Positions 34,786 through 46,180 of a stretch of DNA of 64,000 bases are shown one piece after another. Source of the DNA: Whitmania pigra (taxonomy: Eukaryota > Annelida > Clitellata > Hirudinida > Haemopidae); the NCBI GenBank assembly GCA_021613335.1, contig JAJTWR010000263.1:2504001-2568000 (forward strand), given 5' to 3'. Below the pieces are notes generated by a model. That model ran no database searches. It worked only from the letters and a program-made list of their open reading frames with translations, and was not told the DNA's origin. A program made the position numbers and the translations under genes. Each line of letters starts with the position of its first letter. Positions within the stretch are counted from its first letter, which is position 1.

Positions 34786-37700
34786 ATGCCGAAATTACGT
34801 ACAATTTTTGGAACCCATAATGTCGCAAGCGATGAATTGATGATATTTGCAGTATTTGAAATCTTAAGTCATTCAGTGTGGTGAATCATATTTTCAGATT
34901 TTAAATATTTATATTAACTTTCCCTATTTATTAACTCTTTTTGTCGTATTGATTCAAGGTTTCCACTAGTGGTTTTGTTGGGCGTTGACAACGCCTATTT
35001 GCAACATTGCTCGGATGGACATTTGCATGTGACAGATTTTTATTTTTGGACGCTTCCAAAAATTTTTGTTACTGAAATAATGCTTTCCATTTGGATAGCC
35101 AATATTTCTATGAAAGGGACTGTGATTAATCCTGCTCCAAGAGCTTTCATATCTCATTTAATTGTTCTGAAAGTAGGTGATTACTTTTTTTTGAGCTAGT
35201 AAGAAGTATAAGAGAATTATGAAACACAAATAAATGGCTTTCTTGGCTTTATTAGCAGATACTTAAGTAAAATAATTCATAACAATGTTATTAATATTTG
35301 AATAACTTGGTTGTTTTGCTTCGAATGTTAGTTTATATTGGATATGCTGGTTCTTCTCGTGCATGCCTCCTCGATAGTTGAACTCGTATTTTACGGTTGG
35401 TGCAGCACTAGTGTGGTCGGTGCTATGTTTCTTTTAACTGTTATTCATCACATAACTATTTGCACCAACTGGCATTGGTTTATTCCAAGTTCTCAAACAA
35501 TTTCGACTTTGGCAAGTTTATTTCCTTACTTTGTTGATGCTAAGTGAGTGGCTTTTTTTTATTTTTTTTTAATTTCGATGTTTTAAAGTGGCTTGTTTAC
35601 AGATGCTACAATAATTGCTTGCACAATAATTTGTTAAATATATAAAGGTTAAACACTTGGCTTGTCGATAAATTTGGAATTTCTGAATTTTATGAAACTA
35701 ACATTGACTTCAGTCAGATTGTTCATTTGTCAAACGAAACTCTAAAGGTTAAAAATCCTTAAAATGTTAATAAATGTCTTTATTGAAGACATCGGAACAA
35801 ATGATATCTCGTCATCCCATGCTTTTGTTTCTCTTACAGGTGCTTATTCCATTGGATGATCTCGATCTGAGCCATGGTGACGTCATTACGGGCCTGGTAA
35901 TCCTGGCAATGACTCAGAAACAAGAGAATATGGAGAGGGAGGTGTGCAGCTGTATGGAAGCGATGGATGGGGATGAACAGATTGTCGTGCAGGAGTGGAT
36001 GACAATGAAGAATGCAAAACATTACCTCAAGTATGCAGCAGGGGTTTATGGATGGAAGATGTTTGCAGTTCAAAGCGGGAAACAATGCAAGGATCTTCTG
36101 TCTTGTTTCAGGGAGAAGAGGTTTTATAACGAATGTGATGATGATGATGATTGTGATGGTGATGATGTTGTATTTTATTGCATTGGTCTGATATTGTAAT
36201 TACACGTGCTACTAATTATCTTAAAGTTTAAGTTTCAAGAGTCTTCATTTATGAATTTCCATGAAGATTGAATTATTTTCCTTCCTCTGGTAACGTGGAG
36301 TTGTACGACTATTTGGCCTTCCTTGTTTTAAGTGAATCAACAGCTCAACAAGTTGTCCATGCTGAGCTCAAAAGTCTGGTGGGACTTATTAAGTATTATA
36401 ACCTGTATAGGTTTCATTGTTAACTTCATGCGTAATGTAAGAAAGGCAATAATATTGATTTTATATTGTGATAAAATTACAATATTAAACAATAATTATT
36501 GGCCAGCCCTTCCAACTGGGATATGTGGTGTTGGTGGATTTCAACCTCAAGAAAATTGTTGTCGTTCTCAGGGGATCACAGAGTGTGACAGTTGAGTAGA
36601 AGAATTTCTTGGTATTGTTATTTATTTTCTGTACATTTTTACATTCTGGTTGTTAAAAGTGACAATTTATAATGACGTTTCTCCAGTTATTCACTCATTT
36701 GTTCTCCAGGATTTCATAATTGATATCTTGTCGTTTGAAAGTGACTCATTGAATGTACCTGGAGTGGAGGATGCAAGAGTTCACTATGGCATCCTTGAAA
36801 CTGCCAAGATAATGATGGGCTATCTTGCTGGTGAGGCAATGTTATTGATAAACTTTAATGTGTTTTTATATTTCTTTTTAGAATTGTCAAAGAATATCAT
36901 GACAATTACCAGTATTTCATTGGTTTCATTATAACTAAGGATTAGCTTTTAGATCCCTATAACTTTAATTCTTGGCTATTTTATATTCTTGGATATTCGC
37001 TCAGAGTTGCCAGACAAGCGAGGCATGACCATCCTTCAACGAGCCAAAAGGAAGATCGTGGAAGAGGTTGGCCAAGAAAAAGGAAAAGTGAATGTTTTTT
37101 ATTTCTTAGTATTCGATATTCCATTTCCACTATTTATTACGTATTCGATATTCCATTTCCACTATTTATTAAGTATTCGATATTCCATTTCCACTATAAA
37201 TTTGTTTTTCTAAGAAATCAACGTGAATGACTGTGCAGGATTTCAGAGTGGTTATTGTTGGCCACAGTTTGGGTGCAGCAGTCGGATCTGTGTTGAGTGT
37301 TTTGTTGAGGAAGAAAGCTGAGTACGAGAATGTCATGTGCTTTGCCTTCGCACCACCAGCAGGCTTAATGAGGTTTGTTGTTGTAATTATATTTATGAGG
37401 TTTATAGTATGAATTCTATTTATGAGGTTTATTGTTGTAATTATATTCATTACTATTGATGTCAGTAACGGCAGTAACAAATTATAATAGGACATGATGA
37501 TATTGCATTGTCATTATGTTCCTTGACTGCATAATTGTATTTCTATGTTTATTATTATTCTAATTTGTTTATTTCTCTCATCTAACAATCACAATGAAGT
37601 CGATAAAATTAATGTTGAGCGGCAAATAATGTCTTCACGTAGAACTCGGACATCATGACAAGAATGTTTCTTGAATTATTCAGTGAGAGCTTAGCGAGGT

Positions 37701-38879
37701 ACACGTCATCATTTGTTTTGACGATATTCATGGAACACGACATCGTGTGCAGATGTGATCATTTCCAAGTAATTGATGCCAAAATCAAGATTCTACAGAT
37801 CCTCAGGGAATGCGATGTGCCCAAAGTACTTGCTTTTATTGATTTTTCTTCATTCGTGTATTTTAAAATTAGGATTCAAATTAAAGTCGGTGACTAATAA
37901 GTAATGTAAGTGAACGTAGGTGTTAGCTACACTTACCTATTAGTTACTCAAAATTAATTAAATGCTTCGAAATCAATTTCACTATCAAGTACAAAGTGCT
38001 GAAAATGTCAAACTCCAAGAAATGGAAGGAGGCAGCGATGCGTGAAGTTCTGTCGAAACGACAAGTATCAAGCTGGAATTTGATCCCTGCTGCCGAAGCC
38101 GGCGTCAGGCAGTACCAGGTTTCATATTTTATTTCTATTATATCGTTAAATTGGATAATTTAATTCGAGGATTAGTTTTATTTATTTTTGTTGAAAACAT
38201 TGGTTTACAAATGTAAAGAATTTGTTAAGTACGATTTGCCATGACACATCAGCACTAAATTAAAGTGTTTATTTTTTTATCATGTAATATATTCGATATT
38301 GAAACTAATTTTATTAATAAATTTAAAATAATCTGAATAAATATTCCAAACAACAGAAGCGATTGGACGAAGCAATCAACAAAGCAGTCGTTGACCGATC
38401 AAAAGCTCGCAAGTTTTACCTTCCTGGAACTCTTGTTATGGTCAAGGAAAATGTAATTAAGAGGTTGTTCTTGTGTGTAATAATTGTAATCTTATTATTT
38501 TATTATTAATCTTATTATTTTAAATCTATCCGTTATCATGTCGTCTTGCATTGGGATGATGGAAATTAATATCAAGTATTGGCAGCGATGCAAATCATTA
38601 ACTCCAGTGCTTTGCAATCACCTGGAATAAATCAAGCCTGCTTTAATCGCTGAAAGTGACTAGACTCTTCAGATCATTTTCAATATCATAAATAAATATT
38701 ATAAATATTATAACATTTTTATTTTTAAAAGTCCAAACCAGAAAAAACAGACGACATATGAGGCTCACTTTTGCCAGAGAACAACTGATGAATTGTCTCA
38801 CCTCTCCATCCACAGAAGCATGATCAAACAACACTTTCCAATTGCTCTCAGCAAGGCTCTGGCCTACCTCGTCAAGTAG
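34786..38879 (+). CDS. DAGLB: sn-1-specific diacylglycerol lipase
   Basis: It hydrolyses diacylglycerol at sn-1 to release 2-arachidonoylglycerol, at the plasma membrane or endolysosome. Exons: 34786-34880, 34959-35172, 35332-35543, 35648-35747, 35840-36120, 36267-36378, 36507-36590, 36710-36830, 37005-37087, 37239-37372, 37663-37825, 37990-38118, 38357-38452, 38751-38879; all phases close to a 650-residue protein. The N-terminus has four transmembrane segments, with MKGTVINPAPR in the first loop. The catalytic part has YLKYAAGVYGWKMF, VVVLRGSQSV, the nucleophile elbow VVIVGHSLGAAVGS, CFAFAPPAGLM, the acid region MEHDIV, and KFYLPGTLVMV. Length and lack of a long tail resemble DAGL-beta, while AAGVYGW matches DAGL-alpha better, so the subtype is open. 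The acceptor at 37662 (GACAAG) is weak. Confidence 0.92.
37095..37200. repeat. Tandem repeat in a DAGL intron
   Basis: Three copies of a ~30-base unit containing GTATTCGATATTCCATTTCC, lying almost directly after the donor at 37088. Confidence 0.8.
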
Positions 38880-39642
38880 AATGATCAGTTGTGAGAGAAA
38901 CACAACTTTGACCAAAATCAAAATTTCCATTGCAACATTAAGAAACTTCGTTACGTGCATCGGTTTGTAAAAATCGACGAAACTTTAAATGACTCTGGAA
39001 TTATGAGTTCGTTTACTTTTACATCACAGACACCCCCGTCTGGGTGATTAGCGGGTTGTCTAGTTTATCTGACTTGCTCAAGTGGCGGTAGCTCGCGTGA
39101 CAGTTGCGCACATAGACTACTGCTCACATAGATTATTGCTCACATAGATTATTGCTCACATAGATTATTGCGGAAACGACATTTGCGTATGCTCAAACTG
39201 TTGACCAGCTTAATTGAAATGTTTTTGAATTCGTTTAAAATATCACTTCTTATATGAACAACTAAACAAAAAGAGAAAAAATGGTTATATCTATTTTAAT
39301 TTAAAATTACTCTGGTCCCGACAAATTTTAGCTTACCTTGTACATGTTCATAAAAAATTTAGACACATTTTTGAAATGCAAACGTTTAAGCGTGCGTGAC
39401 GTGGTTTTGTTGTGTCCGTGTTGTCACGCAAGACTGCTTTCTCGATAGGTCGAGAGCTGACAATGCAGGGCAGGATCTTCCAACACCTTCGTTGATCGGG
39501 AATCATAAAGAATTGCTTTCGTAGACTTTCGAAGAGTGTGAGTTTCGGTAAAAAATGACAACCAATGGATTTAATAAACAATAAGAAGACAAAAGATGCC
39601 AATGTATATTTCTGGTGGTAAACTGTCTAGATATGAGAAAGT
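38880..39642. other. DAGL-K2P intergenic region
   Basis: Contains a short direct repeat of CTCACATAGATTATTG (three to four copies, about 39105-39172). No gene recognised; the K2P promoter should lie in the right half. Confidence 0.4.
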
Positions 39643-41570
39643 ATGAAATTTCTGACGTTCCTCGTCCTACTCATCTTCCTCCTCGTCTATGCCATCGTTG
39701 GAGGAATTATTTTGAGAGCCATTGAATTAAATTACGAGAGTGATTTGAAGTCGAGAATTAACTCCACCATTTACAAGATTCTTGGTTTGTTTCATTTTAA
39801 CATTTTGTTTCATGTAACTACCTTTCAGTTATCAAAAAGGGCCTTTAATTGAACAAGCTGCCATATTTCAGGCAGATAAGATAAATTTAAAATTGTAAAC
39901 AATCGTCGTTTAAAGCTCGTTGACATTCAGAATTTCTGCAAGTTTGAACAGACGATATTTACTAGTTGGAAAATGAATAAGCGCTAGCCTAGCCTTTAAA
40001 CCCGCATTCAAATGTCAATCGAAAAATGTTTGATTATGTGCAAATAGTTCTAAGAATCTGTTTATTTAACGTAGTTATTAATTTGATAATCTTTATCTTT
40101 ACGCTTTTCTTCAATGCGTAATAAACATAACAGAAAATCAGTAATTTGAAATTAATAATTGTCATAACGTAATGTGCAGAATCCAAGCAATGTCTGAATA
40201 CAAGCGACATTACACTACTGGAAGACATCGTGGATGACATGGACGGAAGTGGTGTCTTCCTGCTCAGGAATGGTACTGTCTTCTTCAGGTCGAGATATGA
40301 CATTCGCTCCTCCATCCTCATTGCCTGCGGACTCTTCGCTGGTTTCGGTAAGAGAAGTTTCTTACAAGTTAATGATCATGATAATGATTTGATAACAATG
40401 TAATAACAATGTAACTTGTTATTCAAATAGTTGAAACAGCCCTTAATTACAGGTATTAGAAACGGAGTCCCAGTGACTTTAGGTGGAAAGATCTTCACCG
40501 CCTTCTATGGTCTATTCATCGGCTTCTACCAGTTTTTTGTCATTTGCGTCATTGGAGATCTGCTCGACATTCTCCTCAAATTCTTTTACCTGAAGATGAT
40601 GAAGCGCTACAACAAAGGAAGGACAGTATCGTGTTTCTATCACTTTCGTCAGATGATTCTCAGCATTGTAGGTTTCATCTTCTTCATCGCCATTCCAGCA
40701 GCCATTGTTCAAAGCATCGAGTACTGGTCATACGGCGAAAGCCTCTTCTTCTGCCTTGTTTACGTCATCACCATCGGTTTTGGAGACTATTCGCCTGGTT
40801 CAGGAGGTTGTAAAAATATATTAATTAATTATTTAGCTTATTCAATATTCATTAGATAAACCCGTTTATGTATTTATTAATTAAGCTCTTGCTGATTATA
40901 AGCATATATGCTTATTTACGGCTTTCAAAACAAAGCCTTACAATTCGTTGGTTTTCAGAAAGCCTTAAGTGGAGGATGTTCTAAATAGTGAATTGCATTA
41001 TCGTTGTGATCAAGTTACGTCTTAATTCTTTAATTAATTGATCCATAAAACTCTTCCTGGCATCATTCTGATAGTGTAAGAGATGAATTATAATTACACA
41101 CGTGCAGAGGTGAGAGGTCAGAGCGAAGACTTCATCCAATGGTATCGAATGTTTGTGGGCTTTTGGCTGTTGATAGCCATCATGTGGTTCGCTACCATCA
41201 TTTACCAGTTCAACCACCAATTGACTTCATTCGCCTGGAGAACAACAGAAGAGATCATAGATGATGGGATGGAGCAGATCAACGAATCAATCAACAAGGT
41301 TTGTTTGTTTATTAAATAAATATTTGTTCCAGACTTTCATTATATTTTAATTAATTTTAGAACAAAGTGATCAATTCCATGCGAAGACTTTCGCCATTAA
41401 GAGCTCTACCACCTCTGCCAGCTCTGCCACCGTTTCCATCATCGTCATCATCGTCGTCATTAAATTCCTCAGCGACAGCCAATACGTTCGTTGTCGATCA
41501 AACTTTTCCTGCTCTTCCTTCCTTCTTGGGTCAGGAAAGTAGCGGGGATGTTTCCGTCATAAAGTTTTGA
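39643..41570 (+). CDS. Two-pore-domain potassium channel family member
   Basis: Exons 39643-39784, 40180-40347, 40453-40806, 41108-41298 and 41361-41570, in phase, encode 354 residues. Topology matches K2P: M1 (FLTFLVLLIFLLVYAIVGG), an extracellular cap with N-linked sites (NST, NTS, NGT), pore loop 1, M2 (GGKIFTAFYGLFIGF), M3 (FFIAIPAAIVQSIE), pore loop 2 with a proper filter TIGFGDY, M4 and a Ser/Pro-rich cytosolic tail. The first filter reads LFAGFG instead of the usual T-T-I-G-Y/F-G; the intron after GFG is at the position I recall as conserved in K2P genes, which supports the alignment. The start is the first in-frame ATG directly before M1. It is a real K2P by architecture, but its selectivity or activity is doubtful. 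Subfamily not assigned. Confidence 0.88.
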
Positions 41571-41844
41571 AAGTATTCAATTTTCAATAAATCTCTTCTG
41601 CCATGGATTTCTTCGCAAATAATTCAGCATCGTCAAATTGTAGATGCAATCAATGCATTGGCGATAATACAACGATTTGTTAACGGACAAAGTAGGAATA
41701 TTTGCTAATGGGTAGCGTTTGATTAAAAAACTAATACTTACACCTTATTAGCGGTCAGGGGCGTTAACGTAAATTGAAGTTATAAACCAAATAATTAACT
41801 TTTTATTTTGTTAAATAATGCTCTGTTAACGATTTAGACACTAA

Positions 41845-42028
41845 TCAGGTATCACCAATCGCTCTCACTTTCGTCATCATAATCAAATTTTTCATCATCA
41901 TCATCATCATATCGGTGACTTCTCCTCCCACATTGAAATGGAAGTTCCTTGCGCGAGAATAATACAAGAAAAGGTCATCATTCAGCCGGTAGTCTCTGTT
42001 GTTGTTGTTGTTGTTGTTGTTGTTATTG

Positions 42029-42073
<45 letters not shown>

Positions 42074-42232
42074 ATCACAAAGTATAGAACATTTTCGGTA
42101 GCCTGTGATTATGAAATGCTTGTTAGTAGTTAACAAATTAAATAATTGAGAAGAAAACGTACTCACGATGATGAAACACTCCATTTTATAAGAAATCGGA
42201 CACACCTTATCAAGTTTCTTCCCTGATAACAT
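41845..42232 (-). CDS. Putative small Ser/Asn-homopolymer protein
   Basis: Not recognised. A two-exon reading on the minus strand (42167-42232 and 41845-42102; donor ATC|GTGAGT, acceptor CACAG) gives 107 residues: a short N-terminus ending ECFIIATENVLYFVI, then about 12 Ser and about 13 Asn from a CTG/TTG microsatellite, then DYRLNDDLFLYYSRARN and a Met-run. Splice signals are good and the frame stays open across the repeat, but repeat-rich frames are easily open by chance. Confidence 0.3.
42000..42075. repeat. CTG/TTG trinucleotide repeat
   Basis: About 25 units of TTG then CTG. Read on the minus strand it gives CAG/CAA triplets: Ser/Asn in one frame, Gln in another. Confidence 0.92.
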
Positions 42233-42539
42233 TTTGATCGAATTTTCCAAGTGAGAGTTGTATTTATACGATAGAAATAGAAAAGGGCTCCAGACGGCAA
42301 TTTTATATTACGTTAAACGCTGTGTCAATTATCATTAACTGGGTGATAACTGGGAACAATAATAAATAATTAATTAATTAGCTTTCATCTCACCATCTCC
42401 TCAGCAAAACTTGAATCCACCAATGGACACTACCCCGCTTTTGATGGGTCTTTTAAAAGAGTGTTCAGATTTAATCCTTAATCTGAGACACATAAGGTCT
42501 AACTATGTCGTTGACCAAGCCAGGGTCTACAGCATGCGA

Positions 42540-42622
42540 CTGAAATAAAATAATAAATAAATAAATAAATAATAAATAATAAATAATAAATAAATAAATA
42601 ATAAATAAATAAATAATAAATT
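42540..42622. repeat. AAT/AAAT low-complexity tract
   Basis: Nearly pure alternation of ATAA and ATAAATAA units, about 80 bases. Nothing else in 42252-42694. Confidence 0.9.
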
Positions 42623-42694
42623 TGAAATGACAACCCCCGAACAGACGCGTTCAAAGAAAGCTTACTGGAAATGATTCTTCGTGAATTAACCAAG

Positions 42695-43345
42695 TCATGT
42701 GACTTGTACATTTTTCATGTATTCGTCGAAAAACGTAATTTTATCCAGGAGAGAATGTTTGTCTTCTAAAAGATCACATTTCTCAGACTTATCGTTATGT
42801 TTAAAATATTTATATATATTTATATTTATACTCTGACACCTTTTCCTTAAACATCACATATGACTAACAGTTTTGGCCTTTATACGAGTATTGACCTATG
42901 TCATAAGTATAACTTTTTTCCAACTGTCTCATGTAGCTGTTCTTGTGGCGTTGTATGGGCTAATATTAGAAATAAATTGCCATCTGAAATGTTTAAATCG
43001 AACAATTTTAACAATTCAGTATTACACGCGTGCGCACTACGCAATTGCTCTACTATAATGCACGAAAGTTACAATATGGCAACTTACTTCAGCAAGACTT
43101 TTAACTTGTCCCAGAAAATGATGGACAGTTGATTTAAAAACGTTTATCGTGTCATCTTCTGGCTCATTAAAAGTTGGCATTTCTTCAACAATAATACCGT
43201 CGAATTTCATATTTTGCTTGATCGTACCGAGTATGAAATGGTTCATCCGAGTTAGTCTCTCATCTCCTGTTTGTGCTGAATTGAAATATTGGAACAAGGC
43301 ATCGTAGTAAAAGGTGATCGCAGTTTTGCCTATGAAATGAGTCAT
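42695..43345 (-). CDS. Putative two-exon gene, weakly Mis12-like
   Basis: Minus-strand exons 43088-43345 (ATG at 43345, donor GAA|GTAAGT) and 42695-42787 join in frame for 116 residues. The N-terminal half is helical (ITFYYDALFQYF, MNHFILGTIKQN), followed by an acidic loop (PTFNEPEDD), then a coiled coil SLLDKITFFDEYMKN. The ending resembles the LxxTLTFFDELHN segment I remember in the kinetochore protein Mis12, and the FIGKTAIT start could correspond to its FFGFTPQT, but length and spacing are off. Best treated as an unassigned coiled-coil protein. Confidence 0.35.
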
Positions 43346-43882
43346 GCAATCACTCAGGATCTATGAGTTCTGCACCGAAATAAGCCTGCAATTAATATCG
43401 ATAATAATGTGAAGTTTGAGAAATTTAAGCGTTAAGCTATGGTTCGTTCAAAAGATCTTGGTAAACAATTAAGACAATTGCAGAAGTAAAAATTTTTTCT
43501 GGATTGGGATGCAGTAAAATGATATTACAATGTTAAGTTGGACAAACATCTTTTAAAGGGTAGGTAAATAAAGCTTAACACACGCATTGTGTATAGGTAT
43601 CTCTTTGACATCTAATTTTTCAAATATGGTCACATCTAATATTTTTGGACGTAATATTAATATGTGTGCATAAATAACATGCTTCGTGTAATAAATTGTT
43701 TTTACTTTGCTCCCTCAACCATTTAGTAATTCTTTAGGCGTTCGGTGTTTTGACTTCCGAAAAATATGACAAATTTGAGAGCCAGATAAAAGCAAATATA
43801 TCTGCAATAAAGGAATACCTTTAAATTGTGTTCTTAAATATCGAATAACTATGTAGAATGTTACAATGCTCATCTACATCAT

Positions 43883-44135
43883 CTATTTGTTGAAATTTAC
43901 TTCTTTGTGCTTCTCCGCCGGAACTTTTACTATCTTCACAATTCGCTCTAACCCTTTACGCCGTTCTATCAATTCCTCAATCACTCTAACAGATAGTAAA
44001 TAAATGTATATTTAATTAATCAATAGAAGGATGTATTTACTTTGTTATTTTAAGATAGATGTCGCCGTGAAGTATCACTAAATCATTGGTAGATTGTTCG
44101 AGCAATTGGAGGAAGGTGTGATTGATTGTTTGGCA
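43883..44135 (-). CDS. Putative exon pair, unknown product
   Basis: Minus-strand exons 44041-44135 and 43883-43985 join in phase (ACAAA|GTAAAT to TTAG|AGTG) to give a charged helical peptide with NHTFLQLLEQSTND, VIEELIERRKGLERI and VPAEKHKEVNFNK before the stop. No start codon exon was found upstream. It may be the 3' end of an unseen gene or belong to the 5' part of the gene at 42695-43345. Confidence 0.3.
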
Positions 44136-44650
44136 CTAAATGTGAAGCAATGTTTTTAGGACATTTTTGAATATCATTTTATCATAAACTCGTAATATCA
44201 TTTATTGAGGTTTCCAGAAACTTCCAAATATAAGTTACATTTATTTGCTTATCATCCTTTTTTTCGATGATAAACGTTTGATTTAATAACTCTTAATTTG
44301 ATTGCTTAAAAATTTTAATGTAGAATTAGTCAGTTAAATATTTGTATAAACAAACTGCAACTTGAACCGTCAAATCTCATCATTAATGACCTGGTTGCTT
44401 CTTCTTTGATTGGTTTATCATTGACCTTTTCCATAGAGATGGCAGAATTAGATCTGTTTATATTTCTTTTTTCTTGACTTTAACTTTACAGGTAACAACT
44501 TGGTTTTGTTTTATAATTGGGATTCATAATCCACAAAACAATTCATTCGAATTGCGATCTTTCAATGAAATACTATCTAAACTTTAATTTCCCTTTTAAT
44601 ATTCACCTTCTAGGGAATGCTGAATACCGTCCTAATCATCTAGTTATGAA

Positions 44651-44950
44651 ATGGACGTTAATAAACTATACACACACGTGCGGAATTTAATTTCAATCCA
44701 GCAACTTCTCAAGGAGACAATTAAGTCTCTACTTAATTTCTTGATGAACTCCAAAGTACAAGAATGAAGCTCTTTTCTCAGTCAGTGCTGAATATTTGTT
44801 CAGATTCGAAACAAGGTCTCTAGAATTACAAGGGCAGTTTCGAACAAGACAATTACAATAACCAGTCACAATAACCTGAGTGCGTTACAACAAAACGATT
44901 CGATGAATAATGAAGGAAAGTGTTCTCAATTCATTTTATTGAAGTCTTAA
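44651..44950 (+). CDS. Putative 83-residue two-exon gene, unknown product
   Basis: ATG at 44651; exon 1 44651-44755 ends AAA|GTACAAG, exon 2 44804-44950 follows TTGTTCAG. The joined product starts MDVNKLYTHVRNLIS, has a helical QQLLKETIKSLLNFLMNS and a basic second half (IRNKVSRITRAVSNK), then NEGKCSQFILLKS and a stop. The intron would be only 48 bases, short even for this region. Coding-like composition, no family recognised. Confidence 0.35.
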
Positions 44951-45376
44951 ATCGCACGAACCATAGTAAAACATATACAAAATACTTGTTGAGATTAATT
45001 TGTGAATAATCATCGATGTGATCACGACAAGGTGATGATGGTGATGATGCTGGTGATTACGGTGATGCTGATGATGATGGTGGTGGTTAGCGAGCGCTGG
45101 ATGTCAATTGGCTGGTAATAATTTGAGGCTGAGAATAAAAAGAGGACGAAGGTCGAAAGTTTCGTGAAGTTTCGCTGCGAAATTAAAATTCTCTCATGAG
45201 GGCCTCATTAATATTTACACACCTGTATGACTACCTACTCACCTGTATTGTATTAGCGCCTAGGTTTCTCTCGATCCTTATTGGTCGATTCAAATTTGTC
45301 GGTTCTCGTTGGATTCAATGATGTGAATACATGGTCGTTGAAGTTTGAATCCATCTCCAAGAACTGAACTCACGAG
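44951..45376. promoter_or_regulatory. Upstream of NOS1AP
   Basis: Contains a GAT/GGT-rich microsatellite (about 45030-45090) and probably the NOS1AP promoter and 5' UTR. No core element recognised. Confidence 0.35.
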
Positions 45377-46130
45377 ATGCCCTACAAGTACTCCAAGTTG
45401 AGGAGTCTTCTCTTCAGGAACAACGTCGAGAAGAACTTGAAGCAATTGACGGACGATGATTTCAGGACAGGACTCAAGTTCCGTGCCAAGGTTTGAGCGG
45501 AATTTTGAGATGAAATGATGAGTGCTCAAAAATAAAGCTGACCGCGTGGTGAAGATGTTCCATTGAATGTTTCATTGAATGTTCCATTGAATGTTTCATT
45601 GAATTCGTCTCCCGTTTTGCAACTTCAGTACGTCGGATCGCTGGAAATATCGAGGCCTGTGAGCAGAGGAGAAATTGTGGCAGCCATGAGAAGAGTTCGA
45701 GTGAGTTTGAATAATGTTTTGTCTTTCTTATTGTTTTAATGCTTTTGTTGGCCCTTCCTTTATGTAGTCACACTAAATACTATTAACTATTGATGATTAC
45801 ACATCATATTAGGCACAGTCTAAATGAACCAACCCAAATAACATGTTAACTGTTAGCTTTTCAATAAATTCCTTGAAACCGCATTGGAATTGTTTAAAAC
45901 AGAAACAATTTTAAATTTCAAAGCGCTAAATTTTAACTAAATGTGAATGAATTGCAATTAAGCCAATGAGAAGCTTGATTTTTGTCACGTGTCTCGTTGC
46001 TCCAGTTTGAATTTCGAGTCAGAGGAAACAAGAAGAAGAAAGTCTCGATCAGCGTTTCAGTCGATGGTGTGCAGGTCAATTTGGCCAATAGGAGAAGGGT
46101 TGGTGTCATCATCATCATCATCATCATCAA

Positions 46131-46180
<50 letters not shown>

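Noticed and set aside
39348..39602. 84-codon minus-strand frame before the K2P gene
   Set aside because: No family resemblance and no neighbouring exons; probably chance.
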